A stretch of 64,000 nucleotides of DNA from Chrysopilus asiliformis (Eukaryota > Arthropoda > Insecta > Diptera > Rhagionidae), in assembly GCA_964034945.1 (NCBI GenBank), contig OZ035962.1, positions 99,328,784 through 99,392,783 of the forward strand, given 5' to 3'. Below, one piece after another: positions 11,790-23,400 of the stretch. A program made the translations under genes and the position numbers. Within the stretch, counting starts at the first letter, position 1. Each line of letters begins with the position of its first letter. A model generated the notes under the pieces. It was not told the DNA's origin. It did no database searches and worked only from the letters and a program-made list of their open reading frames with translations.

Positions 11790-12592
11790 GTAAGTACATT
11801 ATCATAAAAATTTAGAGACTGCAATACAATTTGGAAATTTATGCGAATTTAGTATTAACATAAGTTAGCAGCAGGTTTGCAGTCTATTTTTAACTGAATT
11901 CTCACCAGTCGCAAATGTTTTACCCCATTTATATACTCCTAAAAATTTCAAAAGTTCTTCTGCATCAGCAATCAATAAAAAAAAAAAGAATTTTCTGCTT
12001 AGTCAGTCATTTTATATTCATTTAAGTTTGCACAGACTAAAAACTAGTACTCGAATATATTCCCATCTCCATAGAGTAGAGAAAATCTATGCTTGGCGTT
12101 ATGTTCGTCGAATACTCTGGTTGAAGTGAGTTTAGAAACAAGAATACCGAAAGGAATAAATCTATGACCATATAAGATATGCTTGAGTGGCTTCACAATA
12201 GGTGATTTGGCCTGGCGTGTTTCAGGTCTTTATATTCCAGATCCTTTGGAAGAACTTTCTAACTTTAATTAACTCCTATAATAAAGTAAACTTGAAGTTT
12301 GAAATGGTTTTTTTTTGTTTTTAGAATTTTGTCAATGCGAACACTACATCAAAGTTCTAAATTTATAATCGACTTTGGTCGGATGGCCTTGCTTGGGAAA
12401 TTGGAAATTTCGGAAAAATTGTCCATTCAATGTTGAAAATTGAATAATTCAAAAGCTTTGTTGTCTGATGACGTGTTATATAGTTTATTTTGTCGTGTTC
12501 TGAGAAGGCATTCATTTGAAACAAAGACATAGTGCACTTGCCATGATGCTTTTGTATACCGCAATTTTCCTGAAAGCGATTGTTATACTTTA

Positions 12593-14180
12593 CTAGAATT
12601 TGGACCCGGCTTCGCCCGGCTAAAAGCGTGAACAGAAAAAAACTTAGGAAAACTAAATTCATTTGGTTAAAAATTAGGTAGCCTGTATGCTGTTCGTTAG
12701 TTTTTTCTCTTCGGAAAATGATTAAGAAACTAACAAAAAATTCCAGCACTTGCATTCGGTATTACTTTCCCCCTTCCGCTTACTCCCCACCACTCGGGCT
12801 ACCTTTTAATGGGTCTATGTTGAGGCTGGACCCACGACGAACATCTATGCCAAATTTCAGGCCAATCGGTTCAGTAGTTTCCCCGCGAAAGAGTAACATA
12901 GCGCAAAAACTAAGTATCGAAATCATTTTACCCCCTCCCTTTACACCTCTCGGGCTACTTTTTAATGGATCTGTGTTGGGGCTGGACCCTCGACGAATAT
13001 CTATGCCAAATTTCAGGCCAATCGGTTCAGTAGTTTCCCCGCGAAATAGTAACATAGCGCAAAAAGTAAGTTTCGAAATCACTTTACCCCCTCCCCTTAC
13101 TTCCCCCATCTCTCGGGCTACTTTTTAATGGGTCTGTGTTGGCGCTGGACCCCCGACGAACATCTATGCCAAATTTCAGGCCAATCGGTTCAGTAGTTTC
13201 CCCGCGAAAGAGTAACATAGCGCAAAAAGTAAGTTTCGAAATCACTTTACCCCCTCCCCTTACTTGCCCCACCTCTCGGGCTACTTTTTAATGGGTTCTG
13301 GACCCCCGACGAACATCTATGCCAAATTTCAGGCCAATCGGTTCAGTAGTTTCCCCGCGAAAGAGTAACATAGAGCAAAAACTAAGTTTCGAAAACACTT
13401 TACCCCCTCCCCTTACTCCCCCATCTCTCGAGCTACTTTTTAATGTGTCTATGTTGGGGCTGGACCCCCGACGAACATCTGTGCCAAATTTCAGGCCAAT
13501 CGGTTCAGTAGTTTCCCCGCGAAATAGTAACATAGCGCAAAAAGTAAGTTTCGAAATCACTTTACCCCCTCCCCTTACTTCCCCCATCTCTCGGGCTACT
13601 TTTTAATGGGTCTGTGTTGGCGCTGGACCCCCGACGAACATCTATGCCAAATTTCAGGCCAATCGGTTCAGTAGTTTCCCCGCGAAAGAGTAACATAGCG
13701 CAAAAAGTAAGTTTCGAAATCACTTTACCCCCTCCCCTTACTTCCCCCACCTCTCGGGCTACTTTTTAATGGGTCTGTGTTGGCGCTGGACCCCCGACGA
13801 ACATCTATGCCAAATTTCAGGCCAATCGGTTCAGTAGTTTCCCCGCGAAAGAGTAACATAGCGCAAAAAGTAAGTTTCGAAAACACTTTACCCCCTCCCC
13901 TTACTCCCCCACCTCTCGAGCTACTTTTTAATGGGTCTATGTTGGTGCTGGATCCCCGACGAACATCTATGCCGAATTTCAGGCCAATCGGTTCAGTAGT
14001 TTCCCCGCGAAAGAGTAACATAGCGCAAAAACTAAGTTTCGAAATCACTTTACCCCCTCCTCTTACTCCCCCCACCCCTCGCGCTACTTTTCCGTATGCC
14101 TATGTTGGAACCAGAACTACCACAGACACTCATGCCAAATTTCAAGTCAATCGGTTCAGCCGTTTTTGCGTGAAAGAGGA

Positions 14181-14243
<63 letters not shown>

Positions 14244-14270
14244 CCAAGTCATTTTTATATATTAGTATGA
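12593..14270 (-). mobile_element. Helitron-like element with internal 162-bp tandem array
   Basis: On the minus strand the element starts TCATACTAATATATAAAA and ends in CTAG after a CCGG-stem GC-rich subterminal region; host bases are A before and T after, the Helitron rule. Between the ends lies an array of about eight units of 153-163 bp (12790-14090), then a divergent terminal unit and a long CAGA/TCTG microsatellite (14179-14242). It encodes no Rep/helicase. Reading frames on both strands in this region follow from the repeat length being divisible by three and are not proteins. Confidence 0.85.
14179..14242 (+). repeat. (ACAG)n microsatellite
   Basis: Sixteen or so uninterrupted ACAG units inside the Helitron-like element, next to its 5' end in element orientation. 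The other copies carry only four or so units here. Confidence 0.95.
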
Positions 14271-14575
14271 TTAGTATGATTTACAAACTAGCACTGCATA
14301 TGGACGTCAGACATGCTATTAACATAGCAGTTTCCTCGGAAAGTAAAAACGAAAATATGCAGTATGTCTTCAAGATACTTTCGACACAATTATTTTCGAC
14401 ACAATTAGCACAAAATTAAGTTAATTTTTGATTGGGACTGTGTATCTCTGGATTTAAATACCTGCGCCGCATTCTGTTTAAACGATTTCGCCTGCGGCGC
14501 AATAAAATCAAAATAAATATCAAATTAACGATTTTTTCCCCTTTGTTTTAATCCTTTGTTCTAAATCAAGTTTTA

Positions 14576-14907
14576 TCATACTAATATATAAAAATGAGTT
14601 GGTGTCTGTCTGTCTGTCTGTCTGTTCCTCTTTCACGCAAAAACGGCTGAACCGATTGACTTGAAATTTGGCATGAGTGTCTGTGGTAGTTCTGGTTCCA
14701 ACATAGGCATACGGAAAAGAAGCGCGAGGGGTAGGGGGAGTAAGGGGAGGGGGTAAAGTGATTTCGAAACTTAGTTTTTGCGCTATGTTACTCTTTCGCG
14801 GGGAAACTACTGAACCGATTGGCCTGAAGTTTAACTCCAACATAGACCATCAAAAAAAAAAAAAATTTGAAAAAACTTAACTCGGCAACGACGGGTATGC
14901 AAGCTAG
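14576..14907 (+). mobile_element. Helitron-like element, short copy with a different 3' end
   Basis: Starts TCATACTAATATATAAAA after host A and ends GCAAGCTAG before host T. The first 250 bases match the family at 12593-14270. The end differs: after a truncated unit come an A run and CGGCAACGACGGGTATGCAAGCTAG in place of the usual GCCGGGTCCAAATTCTAG end. It lies only 305 bases from the large copy, in the opposite orientation. Confidence 0.75.
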
Positions 14908-15466
14908 TTTTCTATATAAAATTTGTTACTCATCTTGTCCCCGACTGGCCCCAATAAAAGTATGGCATTCTACCCATAAAAAAAATTTTTGCGTTACGTT
15001 ATACTATTGGAATTTCTCGGCTTATTCCAATGCTAAAAGGTCGAGTATAAACCATGAATCAGAAATGGTTCAATGGTTAAACACTAAATAGTTACGTTAC
15101 ACATATCGGAAAATGGGACGGAGATCTTAAAAGGGTAAAGGTACCGTCACCTATTTTATGGACAGGCTCTAATATGGGTTTTTATTTGGAAAATCAGATT
15201 TTCTCTCTCTAGGTGTGTTTCCTAATGTTCTGGAGTTAAGCGGAGTATGGAACATTAAAACTCGATCTAGAGCAAATAAGGAAGTCTTACAATTACTGCA
15301 ATACGTATCAAAAAATCACATTTTTAACACCGCATGTTTTATCCTGCTTTAAATAATGTGCTACATGCAATTCAAAGTTTTTTTTTTTGAATCTCGATTT
15401 ATTTTGTTTCTCTTATGACGATCAGTCAAAGTGCAAACTAAAGTTACTGTTTTTCACAAATATTTT

Positions 15467-16016
15467 TATACCCGTATGGTGAAACCAAAGCGTATATTAA
15501 CTTTGCCTTACCATTTGTAACACCAAGATCCCGTCATCACACACAAAAATGAATTACACCAGTGTGTTTAGAATGATAAAAATAACTAATTTTTGCATGT
15601 CCGTCCGTCTGTCCGTCTGTATGTCCGTCTGTGGCGCGGATTGCGAGCGCACGGATTGAGCTAGACTTGAAATTTTGCACAGATCCGGTTTTCGTAAAAT
15701 GCGAGGCTAAGTTCGTTAATGGGCAAAAATGGACCATTAGGGGGGGTACCACCCATAGGAACGAAAATGTTTTTCGCGAATATCTCAGAAACTGTGTATC
15801 CTATCAAAAAAATGCAAGAACAAAAGTTATTTAGAATATGATTCTACATAAAACTCTCATACATTAAAAACCGATTGGAATAAATTTTAAAAAATCTTAT
15901 TGGAAAGTTTGACTTCAAAGTGAAATTTTGATAAAACTGTTTGAATTTTGATATGAATATCACTATACGGGTCTCCAATGATTGCCAGATTGGCAATAAT
16001 AGCTTTTGTTATGTTT
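15467..16016 (-). mobile_element. DINE-1/Helentron-like element, near-complete copy
   Basis: The same family as 41886-42447 in reverse: TATACCCGTATGGTGA at the left, a GTCC/GTCT microsatellite at about 15600-15633, and the ATTGCCA/TGGCAAT stem-loop at 15980-15996. A further decayed piece of similar sequence, ending CACACTGGTGTAATTAAG, follows at about 16017-16200. Confidence 0.78.
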
Positions 16017-17025
16017 AAATATAAAAACTTGGTCATTAATGCGAGAAGGGAGAATCTGTCCATTCAATTGATAAGAATCGCTTTTGTGCAAAATTTCAAG
16101 TCCAATTTCTTTAAGGGTCATTTTGTTCACGGATGGACAAGAAAATGTAAACCAAAGTTTTCATATCATTCTACGCACACTGGTGTAATTAAGTCATATA
16201 TATTTAATATCGAGCAGAAACTGTCCTATAAAAGGATTTAACAAATGCGACTTCTCACACATGTCCATGCAGACTATTTAAATTAAATTCTGTGGTATGT
16301 GGTAAAAAGAAGAAATCTGAGGATGAAATAATGTTACTTTTTCCCATGACATATGAATGTAAATTCTGGTTCACATATTTCCGTTGTTCAACTTCACGCA
16401 GACATGTGACATAAATCATAAAATTTTCTTGTGTCTTCTTGAATTGCATTAAGCTTTTGAATATTCTGTGTTTCAAACCGGAATTCAAGTGAATAGAAAT
16501 TTAATTGATCAACATGATGGACCAACATGATATTTGCATTATTTCATAATTGATTATGTTGATGTAGGATGGACATGGACATTGACCAATTATGAATGAA
16601 GTTTATGTTTGGTCAATGTTGGGTCAGTTTATTAAAACAATAACCCATATGGTTAAGCATAATCAAATTTATTTTATTATTGCGTTCATTTACAGTCGAG
16701 TATAGGAATATTTTCTGGTTCAGATTCAAATTTAGATATAGACAGTCGTTTAATTGAACAGGGATGACAAACGGGGAAACGTTACATAAAAAAATTCAAA
16801 TTTCATTTCGTTACGTTATTTCGTTTTATAACGACAAGAAATTTCATTTTGTTACGTTATAACGTTTTTATTACGTTACATATTTTAGTTTATCACAAAC
16901 TAATTCAGTTCAGTTTCCATAAAAATAAAAATCAATTTCATAAAAAAATAGAACATAACAAAAAATAATAAAACTTAACAAGAAGAATATACAAATAAAT
17001 ACATAAGAAACACTACAATTGCCAG

Positions 17026-18338
17026 TGTGATGAATTGCATTTCGACTTTTCCAGAATGCAATCCATCACTTACACGGGTACAAAGTATTCATTCAGAACA
17101 TTGACCCATTCTTCAAGTCACTTTACCTAAAACCATAGGTACAAAGTATTAAGACAGAGCATTGAACCATCCCTTGAGCAACATAGGCAATTCTCAAGCA
17201 ATTCCTATCACTTTCATATGCAGTCCGGTCAATGCACCTATCCAAACCCTATACAAAAACATCAGTTTCCGGTCCGATCAATACTCCTTTCAGAAATCAT
17301 TATGCAAAATCATCGAAACTCGTCAATTCACCTAAATAACGTAGGTCAACGCACCCGCCATATAACTGCATAAACACCTGCACATAAACCCTAGGCAAAA
17401 TGGTCAATATATCTTTTCCAGATACATTATGCGAAATCATCAAAACTCTTCGATTCATACCGTCGGTCAACGCTCCCGACATGTATTCAACATTAAAATC
17501 ATAAAAATGCCAATCAGCAAAACCCGAAGCACGCGACAAACGCGTTCATATGTCAATACAAATGTTTTGATCTTATTTCATGTTTTGATCTTATTTCACA
17601 ACAGTGAAATACGCGAATTAGCATTACATGACAATGCAATTCTTATTTCCGTCACTCAGAATTAGGGCAAATGTTCATGCACCTGTTTTGGCAACGTGAC
17701 TTATGATTCCCACCATCACTAAATTGAGCAGGTCAAAAAGCCTATATAAGAAGATGTTAAGGCCTGACTCGGGGAGTTGGTTTTCAAAAAAGAGTTTTGT
17801 TTACCGGAGTATGTTTACCGGAGTTTTTTTTTTACCAGAGTTTTTACGAAAAGAGTTTAGAGTGGAGTTTTTGAGTTACCTTTGATAGAAGTCATCGGGG
17901 AATTTTGATCGGAGTTTTTGATCGCAGTGTTTGAAATAGTTTTTCTTGGAGTTCAGTTTTGATTCGGACTTTTGCTCTTCAAAGTTTCTTTTGTAGACAT
18001 TAAGAATTTCGAACTAAGTGAAGCAAGAATTTGTGCAATACTTATTGTTATAAAAAGTGTAAGCCGAACTAAGAATTTGTGAAAATGTTATTATTGTAAA
18101 GTTTGTAAGCCGCACTAAGTTAATCAAGAATTTGTGTAGTAATTATTATTAAAAAATTCATAAACCGAACTAAGATTTCGTGAAATAATTATTATAAAAG
18201 ATGGTAAAATTAAAAATGGTGAATTTGTAAACACATTTGTAAAAAATATACTAAAATAAAATCCTCAACAAAAGTTACAGTGAGTGTCTCAATCATAGTT
18301 TCAGGATAAGTTTGGTGTTCTTAAAAATAAGTGTCACA
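17026..18338 (+). repeat. 5' LTR
   Basis: A 1313-bp LTR bounded by TGTGA and TCACA. A TATA box (TATATAAG, 17743-17750) and a following GGAGTT-rich stretch mark the likely promoter; AATAAA at 18255-18260 is the likely polyadenylation signal. A 19-bp-scale direct duplication (GTTTTGATCTTATTTCA twice) sits at about 17556-17592. Comparison with 25967-27279 showed no difference on reading. Confidence 0.96.
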
Positions 18339-18342
18339 TTTA

Positions 18343-18360
18343 TGGCGCAGTTGGTAGGAT
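18343..18360 (+). other. primer binding site, tRNA-Ser type
   Basis: TGGCGCAGTTGGTAGGAT starts 4 bases after the 5' LTR. It is complementary to the 3' end of eukaryotic tRNA-Ser (CCA plus acceptor and T-arm) apart from two C-to-T differences that still allow G-U pairing. tRNA-Ser priming is known for 17.6 and 297 of Drosophila. Confidence 0.8.
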
Positions 18361-18571
18361 CACTTGTTTATGAGGCCACAGTTCAATAAGGACAAGTGGT
18401 ACAAGTGATTAAAAAATAGTTGTGTAGTGACAAATGTTATCCGGGTCATCGCAACAAAAAAAAAAAAACTTTTGTGACAGTTAACATCGAAATAATCCTG
18501 AAACAAGTGAAGTGAAAAGTGCGTCAAACGCAGAAAAGGAAGGAACCAGCCCGAAACAAAAGTAACGATAG

Positions 18572-20413
18572 ATGTCCAACATACTACGAAAATTTACCAG
18601 ACGAAATCCGAGAAGAAAAGCTACAACAAAGTACCAGACACCAGAAGAAAGAAGTTCTTCAGTAAGTTCAGACGAATTTTACAACGGAATCCCACCTCAC
18701 CCACAATCAACACCTAAGAAGGACCAGACCAACACCGCAAGTAAAGTACAACAATTCTCCGTGATCCCCTTCGAACCAGTTTCACCAGACCTACAACGCG
18801 AAGTTGACGAAATTTACACCATAGCTGACGATCTACAAAATTTATTCAACCAAACACCGAAGAGGAATCAACAAAGCAGCATCCTCCCAGGACCCAGCAG
18901 AATCAACCACAGACCCAGAGACACAGTTCCAGAAACATCAGCATCTAACGAAGGACCAGCACAACAGGAAGGCAGCGTATTCCGAAGAAGCACCTCAACA
19001 AGCAACAACATATCCGTAAGTCAAAAATTTAAAAGTATTTTGAATTTTAGAGATAAGATAGTTTTAGATAGGGACAATAACAACTTTGTGATTTTAGATA
19101 GTGAGGAGTCGGTAAACTCCATTAGTAGTAATATTTTAGAACCTTTAGAGCTGACCGATCAGCAAAATAGTAGATTATCTAAAACGATACACGAATTCTT
19201 AACACGGGTTGATAAATTGATTTCTGGTGAAAAAGTTAAAGTGATAAAAATAGAAAACAAAATGTCTTCATTAGCTGAGATTTCAAAATTGGTGAGCCTG
19301 ATGGTTCCAGTGTTCACTGGTGAGAGAACACACACATTAGAGACAGATCTGAGGCAATTCCTAGATTGTGCTCAACAGATTCATGATACCCTTATGCCCG
19401 AAGTGGTTCCCATGTTTCTCTCAGTATTAAGGTCCAAATTAAAAGGTGAAGCATATAGCCTAATCGGCTCCCACACATTCACGAGTTTCATAAATTTCAA
19501 AAATATGATGATCGCTTATTTTGCCCCTGCAAAATCCCTAGACGATTTATATGTCGAATTAAGGAGGTGTGCACAAACTCCTGGAGAGACAGTCCAAGCT
19601 TTTGGATGTCGTTTAATAAAAATCTATACAGATATGCACAAAACAGTTCAAACTAAATACCCCGAAGGCAGCTTTGCTTTAATTAAAGAAATCGAACAGG
19701 AAGTTCGATTTACCTTCCGAGTGGGAATTTTAAGCCCGACAATACGTCAAGCCCTAATGACTAGCACTCTCGATAAAATGGAATCCCTCATGGTGTTAGC
19801 CGACACAATAGAAAAAACTGAACTAAAAGCCTATAAAGATCGACGAATGAACTATTCGTTCGAACATTCTTCAAATGTGTCGGATTCAAGCAATTGGACC
19901 CAAAATTTTTTGAACATTTCACATAATAATAATTCAACGCGTCATAATAACTCAAATTTCCCAAATAATAGTCAAAGTTTTCTTCCAAACTCTAGTAGAA
20001 ATCCAAGAGGAAATTTTTCTAGAAACACACCACCTACTAACTACCCTACAAATGTACAAAGAAATCACAACAAAATCACAACGTGCAGCTTTTGTAAGCG
20101 AATAGGTCACGATTACCAAGATTGCCGATCAAGGCAATATTTCTGTACTAAATGCCAAATCAACGGCCACAGTACCGACAGGTGTTGGAAACAAACAACC
20201 AATACGAATTTCCAAACATCTACCCCAAAACGCAATCAGGCACATATAAATTTAAATATTAATAACAGAAATAACTCCTCAAATCTTCAACATTGTGATT
20301 GGTGTGATCGAGACACCCATAATATAAATCAGTGTCCTGCAAAACAAAAGTGGGAACAGAAAAATAATATAGAAAACTCAAATTTCAACCCAATGACACA
20401 GGGAAACCAATAA
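18572..20413 (+). CDS. gag: gag polyprotein of the Ty3/gypsy element
   Basis: A 613-residue structural polyprotein that would form the particle carrying the element RNA. The first 180 residues are Ser/Gln/Pro-rich and probably disordered. Residues of about 240-410 form the retrotransposon capsid region, with FTGERTHTLETDLRQFL, LKGEAYSLIG and the helix LDDLYVELRRCAQTPGETVQ. An Asn-rich linker follows. Three CCHC zinc knuckles (CX2CX4HX4C) begin at C505, C525 and C575; three is more than the one or two usual in this group. Gag ends six codons after PMTQ... with the frameshift heptamer just before its TAA. The start at 18572 is the first good Met after the primer site. The frame is intact with no internal stop. 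Confidence 0.95.
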   Translation: MSNILRKFTRRNPRRKATTKYQTPEERSSSVSSDEFYNGIPPHPQSTPKKDQTNTASKVQQFSVIPFEPVSPDLQREVDEIYTIADDLQNLFNQTPKRNQQSSILPGPSRINHRPRDTVPETSASNEGPAQQEGSVFRRSTSTSNNISVSQKFKSILNFRDKIVLDRDNNNFVILDSEESVNSISSNILEPLELTDQQNSRLSKTIHEFLTRVDKLISGEKVKVIKIENKMSSLAEISKLVSLMVPVFTGERTHTLETDLRQFLDCAQQIHDTLMPEVVPMFLSVLRSKLKGEAYSLIGSHTFTSFINFKNMMIAYFAPAKSLDDLYVELRRCAQTPGETVQAFGCRLIKIYTDMHKTVQTKYPEGSFALIKEIEQEVRFTFRVGILSPTIRQALMTSTLDKMESLMVLADTIEKTELKAYKDRRMNYSFEHSSNVSDSSNWTQNFLNISHNNNSTRHNNSNFPNNSQSFLPNSSRNPRGNFSRNTPPTNYPTNVQRNHNKITTCSFCKRIGHDYQDCRSRQYFCTKCQINGHSTDRCWKQTTNTNFQTSTPKRNQAHINLNINNRNNSSNLQHCDWCDRDTHNINQCPAKQKWEQKNNIENSNFNPMTQGNQ

Positions 20414-23400
20414 GGTTTGAAGCTCCGCACCCATCTTCAGACCAAAGCAAAAAGTGGTGTAAATCGCAAACTCACAAAATTAATCAACCCTCTGCAACTA
20501 AACTTCAAGACTCCAAAACAACTCCAAACATCAATGAACCCATTGCAATGAATTCTCAACATTCTCCCTTAAAATCTCAAAACTCCACTCTAAAAAACAA
20601 AAAACCTATTGCAATGAGGTCTCAAAAAACCAATGAAACTCCAAAAAAACTGAACAACTCCCAAAAGAAAATCGACCCCATGCCTACTAATGAAATAATC
20701 ATCCCATACCAGAAACTTTATCGTGAGGCAGTAATAACCGCGGATGTTGACATCGCTTGTAAAAAGCCAGTTCAATTTTTGGTGGATACAGGAGCAGATG
20801 TAAGTCTAATTAGACGATCGATCTTGAAACCCGGTACTCCGATTAACGGAAATAGACTAGTAGTTCTGACTGGTTTATACGGTGCATCTGAACGATCGAT
20901 AGGCATCTGTGAAGCCAAAATGACGGCTGTGATGCGAGATCCAAATAAAGAAGCGTTGACTTGTCAATTCCACGTAGTCAACGATAATGAATCGGTTCCT
21001 TGCGATGGTATCATAGGAAGGGATATTTTATGGAACAGAAGTAAAATCGATTGTATTATGAAACGACTCCATTTTCCAGCAATAGAAGCGCTGCAATCAG
21101 AGCACGAGTTCAAATTTGACTTTATAGATGACTCCTTGCACGAAATCACAAAATCTGAAATCGCGACTCAGAAAGTGATGCTAAGGACAGGTCGATATAA
21201 CAGTAAAACGGCTCAAACTCAGGTAAATGCAAATTCGAATCCAAGCTCAAAGAAGGGTTTGGTCCAAATATCGAAAGCTCATACTGAAAATGGACAGGTC
21301 GATAATCATAAACCGATTTACCAAACTTCTGAAAATCCAAAACCAATACAAGTGAATCAGCTAGAAAATTCCAATGACCCCTTGAACAAAACAACCAAAT
21401 CTGAGATCACGACTCAGAAGGTATTATCAAGGTCAGGTACATGGAATAACATAGTCACTTGTGATCTATCTACCGTAGGTTCGGATCCACGAGCAAATAA
21501 TGTCGTGGCCCAATCATCCAAATCTTACGCCGAGATAGCGAAAATTTCACAACCCAGTCGTACAGGACGACTCGGGAAGGCAGCAGGGTCAAAACAAAAC
21601 CCATTTGAATCAGTTCCAATAAAAAGCACTACTAGCTCATCAACTAAATCTACTAATACTCTAAACAAATCAAAAAATACAACTCAAATCCAAACAATTA
21701 ACTTTCCCTCCAACCAAACAGGGAATTCTATCAAAACAATTGATGACGTTAGAAAATTGTGCAAAATTTTGGAAAAGGAACTCAGTATTCAAATTTTTAA
21801 GCCGTCAGCGGAAAATAAAACCGCACATACGGACATTAATTTAACCAAAAAACATAACCTGAACAATGAAAAACTAAAATTCTCTCAAAAAATTTATGAT
21901 TATCCAGCAAATATAATAATACCCCCCCGTACGGAAAAGGTGATCGAAGTACCCATCCAAAACGGGAATAAAGATCTTCTTTGTATGTCTAGGGAAATCG
22001 CTGAAGGAGTGTACGTAGCTAACACTCTAGTTCGGCCCCGAAATGGGAAAATTACAATTAGCATCCTAAATTCAAATACCTACCAAATAACGTTAAATAA
22101 AATACCCCTAAAAATTGTTAAAGCAAAAAGGTTTAAAATTTTTTCATGTCAAGAAAATTTAAGCCAGACTAACGGGTTTAAACCTCCTCCGTATAAAAGG
22201 ATTCGGGAAATTATCGAATCAATACAAATGAATTCAGAGGCAAATCACGAAGAACGCCAGTCTATAATAAATATTTGTTCGCAATTTCATGATCTTTTCC
22301 ATCTTCCCAATGATAAATTAACCCATTCTAACGTTCTTACACATAAAATACCCATACGTCAGGACCAAGGACCTCTAAATTTAAAGAATTATCGTTTGGC
22401 CGAAACCCACCGAAAAGTTATTAACGAACAAGTTAATAAAATGGTAGAAGAAGGAATAGTCCAGCCTAGCAAGAGTCCCTGGAATTCCCCTCTCTTAGTA
22501 GTGCCTAAGAAAGCGGGAGCAAACGGTGAGAAGAAGTGGAGAGTAGTGGTGGATTTTAGGAAACTAAATGACGTCACTGTAGGAGACGCTTTTCCACTGC
22601 CTAGAATCGAGGAGATTTTGGACCAGTTGGGAAACTCTACTTATTTCACCACACTGGACTTAGCTAGCGGCTATCATCAAATTCAAGTTGAGCCAAACGA
22701 TCGAGAAAAAACAGCTTTTAGTACTCCTTTTGGTCACTTCGAATTTACAAGGATGCCATTTGGATTAAAATCGGCTCCTGCCACATTCCAGAGAGCTATG
22801 AATCACGCCTTGACAGGACTTCAAGGAATCAAGTGTTTCATCTACATCGATGATTTGGTCATTTACGGGAAAACCCTAGATGACCATAACCAAAAATTGA
22901 TGGATATTTTCGAACGTCTCAGGATCCACAATTTTAAACTCCAACCCGAGAAGTGTCACTTTCTAAAAAAGGAAGTAATTTATTTAGGACACAAATGTAC
23001 GAAAGAGGGCGCTCTCCCCGATCCCCAAAATATAGAATGTGTAAAGAATTTCCCACGTCCAAAAACTATTCGACAAATACAAAGTTTCTTAGGTCTTGCC
23101 AATTATTATAGAAAATTTATTGAAGATTTTGCCCAAAAGGCCTTACCTCTTACGAAATTACTTCGAAAGGGTAGTAAATTTGCGTGGAACGAATCATGTG
23201 AAAAGGCATTCGAAACACTAAAAGAAGCCTTAACATCTCCACCTCTTCTGGTATATCCAGATTTTTTTAAACCATTTGCGTTAACCACAGATGCTAGTGG
23301 AGAAGCACTTGGAGCAATACTATCGCAGGACGAAAGGCCAGTAGCCTACGCTAGCCGAACCTTGAATGAGGCTGAACGCCGATATTCAACCATAGAGAAA

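Noticed and set aside
12790..14090. CRISPR-like regular repeat array
   Set aside because: Units are about 162 bp and contiguous, without spacers, within a eukaryotic transposon.
12718..14265. Series of open frames on both strands with repeated residues (GGGKVISKLTFCAMLLFRGE and similar)
   Set aside because: They are an effect of a 162-bp tandem repeat, divisible by three, in a non-coding Helitron-like element; frames exist on both strands and none matches a protein family.
17300..17885. Frames inside the 5' LTR, repeated in the 3' LTR
   Set aside because: They are LTR sequence; identical copies in the 3' LTR reflect LTR identity, not genes.
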